A stretch of 64,000 nucleotides of DNA from Erythroxylum novogranatense (taxonomy: Eukaryota; Streptophyta; Magnoliopsida; Malpighiales; Erythroxylaceae), in contig CM057227.1 of assembly GCA_029891385.1 (NCBI GenBank), positions 61,691,567 through 61,755,566 of the forward strand, read 5' to 3'. Within the stretch, counting starts at the first letter, position 1. The number at the start of each line of letters is the position of its first letter. The notes beneath the pieces were generated by a model. The model saw nothing but the letters and a program-made list of their open reading frames with translations. It did no database searches and was not told the origin of the DNA. Position numbers and translations under genes: made by a program. Of the stretch, positions 46,115-57,601 are shown piece by piece.

Positions 46115-49100
46115 TGTAATATCCACCCCTCACGGAAGGTAAAATAGTAAAATTGGCATAGGATGAGATTGGTAAGGAATAATTAGTACTGTTCGTGCAT
46201 AATAGGATTGATACACAGTATCAATCGTGTACATGGAATTACGGTAAATGCATTCATGATATTCCCGGTAATTGGGCCTAACGGTATTTTATTGTGATTA
46301 ACGTGGTTATGGGATTTGAAAAATTATTCTGAGTGCGCTGTTTAGCGTTTTCGATTTTTAGGGATTTTTAGGAATTTTTCTGGAATTTTCCGGAGACAAT
46401 TCCCGGACCGGCAAAATCGCCAATTGGCGAACCGGTAGTTTCTCGGTAGCAAAAATCGCTACCCAATGGCACAGTAATATGGGGTATATTATTTTGGGAC
46501 TGAAAGTAGGGTCATTGGAGTTGAATGGAGTAAAATTTTGGACTGGATTATTAAATGACTATTTTGACTTTCCAAATACAAAGTAACCAATGGTATTTTG
46601 CCATTTATAATGTGACAATAAATGCTTCCTTCAATGCTTACGGATGGGTATGTCTTAAGGTCTTTAAAGATTGATTTTTTTAAGGCTTTGTTTTATAGCC
46701 ATCCGAAGATACAAACACACAAACTTCTCCTCCATTGAAAACCATCGATTTTTTTTTGCTTTCCTTTTCTCCATGTTCTCCATAGCTTTAAGCAAAGTTC
46801 TTTGAGCTCATCAAAGCTAGATGATGAGTATTGTATATACTTGAGAAGGAAAAGGTGGTAGCTTGGTATAAAGGTTAGAAGGTAAAAGTTGGAAGTTAGA
46901 GCTTTGAAGGAGAATTGTGTTAGGTAAGTTTCATTTAAGTAAGTGAGTTTAAATGATGTCTTTTATATGGATTCAATGCCATGATAGTGTGGGATAGTTA
47001 ATAAAAGGGTTTAAAGCATGTATTAGGTTTATGTAGGCATTTAAAGTGATGATTATTATGATTTGATGAAAAGGGGATGAGGTTAGATGAAGATGCATTA
47101 AAGTTAATGATGTGGTTTGATTTTTGAATTGAATAGGGATAATTAATTGAGTTTTTGAATTGAGGAATTTAATGCTGTAAATTTTTCAGTATTAACCCTA
47201 GTATATGTGTGACTGGAGTAATATTTTATTTGTATTTATTTTGATGTCTAGTGATGTGAAAAAGGAATTAGAAGTGGGTGAACTAAGGTTAACCTTAAAT
47301 CTGGAAAGTTGGAATTATAATTGATGTTACTGTTTTATTCATAACTTATTTTGTAGAAATGTAAATGAGGTAAGGTTAGTGGCCACTGAAACTTTGGGAT
47401 GTTGGCTTTAATTTAGTGTGAAATAGGTGTTGTTGAATTTCAATGATAGAAGGGTGAAATTTTGCATGGAAAGTTACTGTTCCATTGCCTGTGAACAGTA
47501 ACCGCAACCATGACATCTGAGTTTTGTTGATTTTTATGAATTAATTGAGATGGAATTAGGGAAAATTATCTTCATGGAAGTTGTAGTATATTGAATTATC
47601 TTTCCATTTCTACTGATCTTGCTATTTTTGGAATTGTGTATTGGGAGATATGAATTGATTACTAATGATTGGTTTTGAGCATTTTGGATGAAACCTAGCT
47701 TAAGTGTGATTTTGTGAGTGTACTGATTGGAGGCAATTTTAACATTTGAAGTGGACTGAATTGGTGTGAGTGAGCTTCTGAAAAGTTGTATAGGAAGAGA
47801 TTACCTTGAAAATGACATATGGTTTGTAATTTGTAGAAGTCAGAATTGGGAGATATGATTTTTCAAAAACTGATCCTACATTAGGTTATGAATGGCTGAT
47901 GATAACAGAAACTTCCATAACAATTTTGAAATTGTTAGAGATCGAATTGGGTGTTGAGTGCTTCATGAAAAATGAATTTTATGATGTTATCTTTACAGGG
48001 ATATAAAGTTCTGAATTTACTGACTTGTATATAGGGATTTATGCTTGTTGTAAGGTTACTGCCCATATTGAAGGATTTCAGGGACAGTGACATTGAATGA
48101 ATTAATTGACTAGTTTAGAAATAGAATTTGATTTTGGGTTGTTCATGAAAGTTGTAGAGGACATTGTGAACTTATTGACCATATTTTTGTGGTAATTTAT
48201 TACTGAGGAATCAGTGAGTTATGAAATTGCAAATGTACTGCCCTGTGTTGAGGGAAATTGTGAAGGCAGAAGGTTTGATGGATTATTTGACACCCTTAGG
48301 GTTGGAATTGATTTTTATGGTCTTCTAGAGAATTGTAGAGCTTTTCATAAGCTTTCCAATGAGGTATAGTGGGTATTTTTCTGATTTGTGTGCTAAAAGA
48401 TAGAGTGGATGGAAATTAAGTTTTAAATCTGGAAAGAAAGGGCAAGGCAGAAGGGCCGTCTCGCGAGGCGACGTTAACGCCTCATGGGCGAGATTAAAGA
48501 GGCTGGTCGCGAGGCGCGCCTCGCCTCATGACGAAGAAGGTGATTCAGCCTCGCGAGGCGGCTCCCAGCCCATGAGGCAGCATGGGAATTTCTGTTTTAA
48601 TTATTTTGAATTTTATTTAGCATTAATTGATCCGATTGTTCCTTTGTCAATTTCTTTCCGTCCGACGTCCGATTGACCTGATTCGGAGGCATCGGATTTG
48701 TTGAATATTTAATTTCATATTATGAGAAACGGAAATTTTAGGCGGAATTTGGCGTAGCCCCTATGATGGAACTTGTAAACACTTGTTTTATTTAATTGGG
48801 GACCTATAGAGGTCCGAATTGCGCACCGTCAGCGCCTATGGATTTCTAATTTTTGATAGAATTTTATTATAGGAAAATATTGAATTAGGACCGGGAATTC
48901 ATGAACATGCATATTTCATCAACATGAGCACAAATTTCATATTTAGTGACTCGTACTTTTTCTGATTCATATAGAGGTCCAATTGGAGCGTCGATTGACC
49001 GACGTCACAGAGGTTTTCCGACATTAGCTCGGAAATAATAGGTGAGTAACCTAGTTGGTTTCTCAAATTTCTGGTTGTTTACATGCTTAACGTGAATTAC

Positions 49101-50133
49101 GTGCAAAAGTGAATTGAATGATCACTGTATGAATACTGGCATGTAATGTATGGGATTGTATTATATGATTTTCTTATCTTGAATGATCCGATATTGATAG
49201 ATGGGCTTTATAGCCACCGTCTTGAACAACGCTATCTTGGGCTTTATAGCCATATCATTGATTCTTGATACCTTTGGGCTTTATAGCCAAACAACGTACA
49301 TTCTTGATATCTTGTCTTTGCATGCATAATTGCATGATCGGATAATGGGCGTGCCCAAGTTGCTATTTTCTTGATAAGAGCTTGAGCTCTCATCTTTGTC
49401 TTGGCAGACCCACGAGCCCGAGGGAAAATCACGACGCGTCCCCATCGAACACCGATGAACACTTGGGCACAATCTTGAATAATGGAAAGAGTCACATATG
49501 CATTGCATTCGCATAAATGATTGTTTGTGATAAATCTTGCTTCGTGATGGTATGTGTTCTTGTGAATGGTTTCTTATTCTTGGATATGGTTATTGATCGC
49601 TTATTGGTAATTGATGATTACTGTACTGTACTGTACGCCATAGGCGTAATGCATGATTTGAGTGAACCATCGATGATAGTTTCTCACTGAGTTCGCAAAA
49701 CTCACCCAAAATTTGCATCTATTTTTCGGTCTGAAGAATACCCGTTGACACGGAGTATATCTACGTAGGCGAGTAAAGGTTAGAGGTCGGGATCAGTTCG
49801 CGTCGCATTAGTGTTTTAGTAAATTGTATTCCGCAATCAACGTATAACAAGGCATTGTATTTTCTTGAGCCATTGTGGTAGTAATATTTTCTTGCATTGG
49901 TGATTGTAATTAATACTTAATGACCGTAATAATGGCTGGTTTTATTAAACACGGATTTTATTTACTTACTTGTGTTTGTCATGTGAGCGTGGAGTTAATG
50001 GCTACAAAAAAAAGAAAAAAAAAGTGTATACTGAATTTTAAATCGACTGATGTAGTACGCCACTCTCGTGGGACACAGACTCGAATATCACCAACGATAT
50101 CGGGTTCGGGTCTTACGGGTGTGGGGTGTTACA
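46115..50133 (+). mobile_element. 3' LTR of C
   Basis: 4,019 bp, aligning end to end with the 5' LTR. Donor-like sites at 46,924 and 49,042. The acceptor-like CAG of the 5' LTR appears as CGG here (49,727-49,729). Other differences cluster at CTG, CAG and CCG. Confidence 0.9.
48453..48580 (+). repeat. CTCGCGAGGCG palindrome array in the 3' LTR of C
   Basis: Homologous to 40,868-40,996, with the order of ctcgcgagg and ctcatggg units changed. Confidence 0.78.
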
Positions 50134-50189
50134 CTCTGACTTGCATACAGTAGGCATACTCCCGTTGTCTAATAGGGTACTCTTCAATC

Positions 50190-51097
50190 CTGAAAAATAG
50201 TTGCAATTTTGGGTGAGTTTACGAACTCAATGAGAAACCATCATCGATGGTTCACCCAATTCATGCGTATCGCAAGCAATTCACAGTTTTAGTCAATTTC
50301 CCATTCAGTATCGTCATATAACAATTATCAGGTTCTCATGCAATCGCAGAACTCAAAATTTCGTAAATCAATCATCCCATAATTATGAGCATTCAACCCT
50401 TTTTCTTAGTCCATAATTTAATCCCTACATATAATCTTTTCCCATTATTACGAGTTGTGGTGGCGCTTAAGCAAATGAACGATATTGATTATTGATGAAG
50501 CGTCTTAGGGGGAGGAGAGCCCTCAGGGAATGCACTTCCACCATTCGATATTATCCGCTTTGGAGTGGTGGGCCACCCTCACGGTTTTGCTTCGCCCCTA
50601 CTCGAGGGATGCAAACGCGTCTATCCCTTTCCAAGCACAGTAAACAGTAATTGCGTCTTAGGAAGTAGGAGAGCCCTCTGGGTATGCACTACTTTCCACG
50701 CTTCAATGGGGGTAGGAGAGTCCTCTAGGTATGCACTAATCCCTTTCGAGCTCGAGGCTCTTTTCCAGTATCAGTGTCGAGCTTGTAGCTCTCAGTAGCA
50801 GCTCCAGTCATAACCATTATTAATCAATCAATTTTGGAATTCATTTAGTGCACACAATCAAAATCAATTTATCGAAAACAGTCATATCATATTCCAATTC
50901 CACTCTACCATACATTCACATTTGCACCAAGTAGTACCATTTATACACGTAACACTTCAATAACGAGTTACCGATACTTCGGACACCTATGGTCCGAAAC
51001 CAATCACAATCAAACACATAAACCCTTCATTTCTTCCACATGGCATAAGCACATAATTTAAACACACAAGGATTGAGGAACCAACTAAGTTACTCAC
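50190..51097 (-). other. Intron-like segment in the 5' LTR of B
   Basis: The same donor-like GTGAGTAAC (GT 51,097-51,096) and acceptor-like TTTTTCAG|G (AG 50,191-50,190) as in the 3' LTR, 908 bp apart. Confidence 0.5.
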
Positions 51098-51539
51098 CTG
51101 TACTTCTGAGCTACAGCCTAGAAGTCCCAGCAATATCCGTGGAATATCGATCCATCGGAGCCTCTATAACAGTCAAATAATTTCCATTACAAAATGCACA
51201 ATCACAGAAATTCAATGATGCACATGTTTTAAATAAAATATGTATGATGGCTATTCATGACTTTCCCGGTACTACTTCCCATTTTTGATTTCTTCTGTCA
51301 CATTCTAACCTTTTACTCAATTGCTCAATAATGACTCAATTCCAATTCAATAACATATTACAGAACTCCACCAATTCCATTTCTAATATTCAGTCAATTT
51401 ATCACATCATACTCGCTAGGGTATTACCTCCAAATCTATATCACTATTCTCTAGATCATAACGAATCAAACATCACCTCAATCGGAGGCCTGCACCATTA
51501 GCTATGCCTCAAAAATCAATTTAAATCAGTTCTGAAAAA

Positions 51540-51790
51540 GGTCCCTCGTCGCGACGTGTAATGATGTTCACCACGGTGAACGTTTTCCTTGGGGCTCGCC
51601 GCGACGCACGGGAGAGGACTCGACGCGGCGTGGAAAACTCGAGCTCGCCGCGACGTCGAAAGGAGCTCGCCGCAGCATGAAACATTTTGAGCTCGCCCCA
51701 ACGTCGAAGGAGCTCGCCGTGACGAATTAAATGTTGATTCGTCGCGGCGAGGCTTCGCGCACATCACGACGTGCGAGTCGCAGGTCGTCT
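51540..51790 (-). repeat. GC-rich palindrome array in the 5' LTR of B
   Basis: Homologous to 33,343-33,600; the unit near 51,690-51,715 differs in sequence and length from its counterpart (33,490-33,525). Confidence 0.78.
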
Positions 51791-52727
51791 TCTTCGATCA
51801 GTTTTTCGCCATTTCTCTCTCTAAATTAAGTAATAACTTAACTAAAACTACCCCAACCTTTCACAATTAAACCCATGCATGCATCAAACTAACAAATCAG
51901 CAACATTAAACCCATTAACTTACCAATTAAGCATAAATCCTCAAATCTTCTGAAAATCCTCTAAACCTTTAACACCAACAGTTTCCTCCCAAACCACTCC
52001 AACGATCATCTTCCTTAGGATTTAGGCTTGGCTTTACACAAGGAGAAGGAGCTATCAAGCAACAAGCCAAAGATCAAGCACGATGAAGAAACGGAGAATC
52101 GATCGAAGGAGAGGAAAATTTTCCCTAGGGAGGAAGACTTTTCTTTCTTCTTCTCTTATAACCTTAGGTATTTAAAGGTTAATCACCTAAGTCTCTTGTC
52201 TCTTTCCTCGCAAAACATTTAAATCTCTTTCTCTTTTCAATTCATTTCCAGTCCAATTTGTCTCCAAATTTCAATGGCTCGACATATTAAATTCCAATAT
52301 CATTTATCTAAATTTTTCCATTGCCATTTACAAATTATTCTAGCATTATGCAGTCAATCAGTCCGTCACTCGTAAATTTTTCGGTCCGGACTTTTTCTCC
52401 CAAATTTTCTAGAAAATTTTCGAAGAGTCACTTTCAGCTGGTAATTACTCTAAAACATTTCCTATTCAAATTTTCAAACCCAATTCTTCCAAAATTCTCA
52501 ATAAATCATAATCAAATCTAATTATCTCACAAATCACAATTCATATCAAATTCAAAATCAAATGCCGGGAAAATGTCATGAATGCATGTACCTATATGTG
52601 TATGTGCAAAAGACCCATTCCTCTAAAATTAGAGGCCAAATGAATGCTCAGTCAATAATATGCGGTAAAAATTCTAACCTGTCTCAATTGACCAATATAA
52701 CCTTCCCATCGGTGACAGGATGTTACA

Positions 52728-53680
52728 TTTTTTGTATGAGATGAATCATTTAAGTTGAGATTTAGGAGATTTATGAAATCATTTTGGTAATTGAATGGTT
52801 AAGAGGTGATATTACCTTAGAAGAAGTGAATTTGGGAAGATTATGAGTGAATATGATGTTAGAATGGATGTAGGAACCTTTGGAGAGGCTTTGGAAGGAG
52901 TTTTGGATGACTAATGTCCATTAGACGGACTTTAGGTCCGTTAAACAAACCTTCTCGGGTGTAAAAACGCCCCCAGCCCATTGCATGTCCGTTGAACGAA
53001 CATTTCGGGTCTAGAAAGCATTGTTAAGCCCGTCTATGTCCGTTGGAAAACTATAGGAAATTTGCATTTTTAACCCTCTAAATGGCAAAATATCACCTTT
53101 TAGTCTTCATAAAAGCTCTAGATCTAGAAGTCCTCTTTCAAATTATATAAGAATGACCTCAATCAGAGGTTTCTAGAGAAATTTATGCCAATTATCCCAA
53201 GATAGGTACAATATGTTTGAAGATATAAACATGTTTGATTCGTTTGGTCATAACTTCATCATCCGACCTCCAACTGAAGTGATTCTTGAAGAAATAGATT
53301 AATAACATATTTTTCTATTTGTAGATAAAAATTTATATCCATTGGTGTTGATTTATGAAAGATTAATGGAGATAAAAAGAGGAAATTGATTGGAAGAGCA
53401 TGAATTAGTTGTTTACCAAACATACGTTGTTATTTTACTTATATCTTGAACTGTAGAGCTCCGATTGAGATGGTTCTTGCTTCAAAATAAACTAGAGACT
53501 TAGAGCTACAATTGCATTGAAAGAATTCAAATTGTGATTTTGGTGATTGACTGGTGTGAGCACACTACTCTTGTGGGATGATGACTAATGAGGGTTCATT
53601 GAAATAACCCTGCAAGAAAATACGAATGCTCACGTCTTATGATATTCAGAAATGTTGGGCTCTAAAAATGGGATCCAACA
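52728..53680 (+). mobile_element. Right LTR of F, end part
   Basis: Continues the F LTR after B (starting with the duplicated ttttt), contains the palindrome array and ends GGGATCCAACA at 53,680, followed by the duplication accat. Confidence 0.87.
52912..53046 (+). repeat. GTCCGTTAAACGGAC palindrome array in the right LTR of F
   Basis: Units tgtccattagacggac, gtccgttaaacaaacc, gtccgttgaacgaac and gtccgttgg. About 40 bp present at the end of the left-LTR array (near 27,000-27,040) are missing here. Confidence 0.78.
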
Positions 53681-54241
53681 ACCATAATCTTGATAATTGG
53701 TGAACTCAAATATGTTTTATTATAATTTTTGATATGATCATAATGGATTTTTACAGAGTACTAATCCAATCTTTGCATGTTGGAATTATTATTTGAAACA
53801 TGTATTAGGGGGCATTCACTCAATTAAAGAATTTATAGTGATATCATTACTTTTAGATGTTTAAAAGATATTGGTGATTAAACTGGCACCAGGAGTTTGA
53901 TGGACTAGCTACCCATCAAGTCTTAACCTTGGGTGTAGCCATTTAGTAAAGTAAAGTCATCATATCTTGCGAAAACTTAAATAAAACCTCCCTCTGAGCT
54001 GAAAGTGGAGGAGAAGCGGTGCTTCAGCTTCATTCCGATTAACCCCAAAGGGTCCTGATATAGACAAATGAGATCGCGCGGGATTATTACTCTCAACAAC
54101 CTCATCAACAATCTCTTGATATCTTTCCATACTTAAATCTAGATCCAAAACATTGGACAACCCACATTAGGCCAAACATAACTCTTATTTCCATGAACAA
54201 ATAATATTTACGCACTGTTTAAACCAAAAGCCCTAAACCAT
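53681..54241 (-). other. Internal remnant of element H (non-coding, one short ORF)
   Basis: This continues the host sequence of 13,405-13,848. Next to the PBS of H, on the minus strand, an ORF (54,160-53,960, 66 codons, starting MSNVLDLDLSMERYQEIVDE) sits where a gag start would be expected. It has no motif I recognise, so it may be a chance or decayed reading frame. The rest is AT-rich and stop-rich. Confidence 0.35.
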
Positions 54242-54253
54242 GCTCTGATACTA
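54242..54253 (-). other. Primer-binding site of H
   Basis: TAGTATCAGAGC on the minus strand, one base different from the initiator Met tRNA complement and six bases from the LTR. Confidence 0.7.
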
Positions 54254-54259
54254 AAACAC

Positions 54260-57200
54260 TGTAACACCTTAATACCCCCTAAGAGGATATACAAATTCCA
54301 CACAAAATAAACCTAAAACATACCAAGATATTCCAAAAATTCCTAAATAATAAAGCAACATACTTTACATTTCATAAGTTGTTAAATTATAAACAAAACA
54401 AAATATACATATTGTATTTATCAGATACATGCCTTAAATATAAAACCATCAAGTATTATAGTTATTACAAACCATTTATACAAAATACAAAAATGTCTTA
54501 TAATATTAGATACAACTCAAAAACAAACTTAAACATAACATCTTTCAAAACATAACATGTCTTTCTTTGGCTAGTGCAGTTGTCCCAACCTTAATCCTTT
54601 CTATCGAGACCTACACGGAGGAAAAACTACTATGTTAAGCATATAGTTTAGTGGGGAATAACTAAACAAGATACAAGATGGTGACTACTTTCAACAGTCA
54701 TCTAACATGTACATGTGTAAGCAGTCTTTGATTATCCACATTATAGAATAATCCGATTATTAATTTCATCAAAACATAACATAACACAATTGTACCATAA
54801 CAGAACATTATTATATCAGAACAGAACATAGTTGTATTAGAACAGGATATAATGCATCAGAACAGAACAAATATCAAAACAAATAAAGAATTACTTGCTA
54901 ATCCTTTTTCAGAAGTGGGTAATAGGAATAGAACATAAGATACCTTTGATTGTATCAACAAAAATAGAAGAGACTTAGGTCTCTGAAATAGAAGACACTA
55001 TAGTGTCTAAGAATAGAAGACACCGTTGTGTCTAACTACAAAAGTAGCTGCAAATACTTCTAGGCTTGCCTATTTATCCATAACTAGGACTTGCCAGGTT
55101 TAAAACAAAACATATCACATTTTAGAATCATATAATAGAGAAATAATGCATAACATATGAATTTATTTCCTTATGCTCAAATTGAATACATTCATTCATA
55201 TCTGAACAAATTCAATTTGCCTTATGAATTTAAGAATTTGCATCAATACATCAATGATAGCATTCCAATTTACATCTTATCTCCTTTGGATCAGATTTGT
55301 GTTCATAAGAACATCTTTATCCCTTAAACAACTCATAAATTCCAAAATTAGATACATTGGTATCAAACAATCCATTTCTTAAGTTATCACCACTATTAGC
55401 AATCCAAAACTTATTCAACGTTTAACCAATTAATCCATCATCAAAATAAGTTCATTTCAAGCCCCAATCAAGTCCAAATGCACCTAAGTAAAGTAACTTA
55501 TCCTTATTTGGTTCAAATATCACACAAAACTAAACTTTTTTCACTTCAAGGCATTGTCCATGATCATGGGAAAGAGCTTATGTAGATCCCAAGATCATGG
55601 GATAGGTAATCCAAAGGGGCATCATCTAATTTCCATCAATTTTTTCGATTCTTACATATTTGTACCAAATTCATAACACCTTCATCATAGTCCATTAATT
55701 ACAACTCAATTATACCTTAATTATAATTCAATTCCTCATCAATTTCATGTCCAATTTCAATTCAAAATCATCCATTTGGCAGCTCACAAACCACTGTCTT
55801 CCATGCATCAAAAACCATAACAAAATCTTTCAAATAAGCATCATTTTCCAGAACTCATTATATCATCAACATAAAACATATTCTAACCCAATTCAATCAT
55901 CATAGAATTCGTGTTACTACATGCCATCAAGTTTAGAATTCCAATTATATGTTTAAATCAAATTCGTACATCAATGAACAAGCCAATCTAGCCTTCCAAG
56001 CAAACAAACACAATTCCAAGATCAAGGTGAAATTAAGATGATCTTAGCACCATGAGGATAGCAACATATAAGATAGCAAGATCTAGCATCCTTGATGTTG
56101 TATTTTGATGTGAAAATTCAGAAAGAAAAAAAACTCAAACAAAACACAAGGTTGTAAGATAAGAACATGTTTTCAGTGGTGAGAGATGAAGAAAGAAGAG
56201 AAAACACAGCAGAAACATGTTCTGCATAAGCTTAGTTCAGTTAGGTGCAAGATATCTCTTCCTTCCAATGACATTTGTCACTACGCATGTATCCCATTTG
56301 TCCACTCCATAAGATATCAAATGTCACCATTAGGCTAGCCTATTTGTCACTCACTCATTGCTGCCATTTATCTATTAATTATCTTTGCCATTTGTCACTT
56401 AATTTTCATGCCAAATGTCATTAATTCATAAGCTTAGTCATCCTAATTTTTCATGTGTCAACTTATCTTATCACTTGACTTTTTTCCTAGTCTAAATGTG
56501 CATTTTAATTCATAAATTTTCCCAATTGTAACAAATAAATTCTAAGTTGCTATTTATAATTCATCAAACCAAAAGTCAAGACATAAGTGACACAATCAAA
56601 TCATAATCATTAACTCCTATTACATATACTTCCATGGACATGAAACATTCCTACTAAGGTATAATTTAGGGCCTTAATTATAAATTTTGTATGATTAAAA
56701 TTTTCCTCAATATGTTAACCATGAACCAATATTGCAATAAGGAAGAGACACGGTTAAAAATAGTCGAAAGATAATAAATAAAAAATCACCAAAAAATCAT
56801 AAATATGGGAAATAATCACCTAATAAAGCTAACTAATTGAAGGAATTCAATATGAATTGCTTATAAGCGAGTTAAAGGCAAAGGGATAGGTAAAGAAAAT
56901 GGCAGGGACAAAGTATCATAAACCAACAACTAAAAGAACCAAATTTAAATATAAACTAGATATAACAATTCAATGATAGATTGAATACAAGATAGATAGA
57001 TAGAGGAAGAAAGGGTTTAATGGCCTTTAGGTTATGGAGTATATTATAATGAAACAACCTATGTAATAGAATATCATGTAAGCGTTCTATACTATACAAC
57101 TTTAACCTATAATTAATAAAAAACATAATTTTACATAGAAATGACATTCAATTTAGATGTTGACTCTAAATCAAATTCAAGACCAATCATAGATAATCCA

Positions 57201-57601
57201 TAAATTAAAGACACGAAGATTATGGAATTTTCATGCCTTTTTTTAAACAATTCATTATTGTCACTAATGTTGACATATTTACTTCATGAATGCTACTAAT
57301 TTATATATATATATGTGTCACCAATTTATTGTTTATAAATCCATTTTGTCTTTCCTAGTTTTGGTTTCCTTATCACACATAAAAATGCTTAATCTAGGTA
57401 CATTTCCATAAACAATGTGTTGTGCAATTGTAATTGAATCATACACATTTAATTGATAATTAAAACAATCAGTAGGTAGTTAGAATATTCTTCCTTTCAT
57501 CCAATAGCATTTTACACAATGTAGTATAAATAAAGCCCTGTACATACCTTACATAGTGAATAGATTCTATTCCTTGAATTACCCTACAATCCTTACCTTT
57601 C
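54260..57601 (-). mobile_element. 5' LTR of element H (interrupted at its far end)
   Basis: TGTAACACCTTAATACCCCC on the plus strand matches the ends of families C and G (minus-strand end GGTGTTACA) and is followed inward by a PBS. The LTR extends at least to the N insertion at 57,602; its other end was not found in the window. It holds an array of CCATGATCATGG units (55,556-55,615) and a short TA run near 57,303. The minus-strand ORF 56,956-57,147 is not convincing. Confidence 0.6.
55556..55615 (-). repeat. CCATGATCATGG units in LTR H
   Basis: One perfect 12-base palindrome (tccatgatcatggga) and one degenerate unit (cccaagatcatggga), about 38 bp apart. Confidence 0.5.

Larger units (their letters stand above)
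38537..50133 (+). mobile_element. Non-autonomous LTR retrotransposon C
   Basis: Left LTR 38,537-42,546 (4,010 bp), internal 42,547-46,114 (3,568 bp), right LTR 46,115-50,133 (4,019 bp). PBS after the left LTR and PPT before the right LTR give the plus orientation. The expected duplication is ctctg (right, 50,134-50,138) against ctacg (left, 38,532-38,536); the uninterrupted B LTR reads ctctg at this place (31,949 region). The LTRs are nearly identical apart from differences at CHG sites, so C is the youngest large insertion. No coding capacity. Confidence 0.9.
31508..52727 (-). mobile_element. Non-autonomous LTR retrotransposon B
   Basis: Ends TGTAGCATCCC and GGATGTTACA are flanked by ttttt on both sides (31,503-31,507 and 52,728-52,732); removing B restores the sequence seen in the left F LTR near 26,690. 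LTRs are 3,023 bp and about 3,020 bp after subtracting element C. PBS and PPT place it on the minus strand. The internal region (34,531-38,105) has no coding capacity, making it LARD-like. Confidence 0.9.
50134..52727 (-). mobile_element. 5' LTR of B, main part
   Basis: Continues from 38,536 after C. Donor-like sites at 51,923 and 51,097, acceptor-like at 50,190, two-hairpin structure 50,211-50,257. In 50,450-50,510 a run of five CAG sites of the other LTR (32,250-32,300) is replaced by strings such as cgata and ttgatt. Ends GGATGTTACA before ttttt. Confidence 0.88.
13849..53680 (+). mobile_element. Non-autonomous LTR retrotransposon F, inflated by nested insertions
   Basis: The two ends are TGTTAGGCCCC (13,849) and GGGATCCAACA (53,680), flanked by the 5-bp duplication accat (13,844-13,848 and 53,681-53,685). 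Without later insertions F is about 8.4 kb: left LTR about 3,592 bp, internal region 1,169 bp (27,677-28,845), right LTR about 3,610 bp. The PBS (27,681) and PPT (28,834-28,845) give the plus orientation. A sits in the left LTR and B (with C inside) in the right LTR. F has no coding capacity and would depend on enzymes of another element, presumably a Tekay-type chromovirus because its 3' internal end keeps a vestige of that polyprotein's last codons. Confidence 0.88.
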
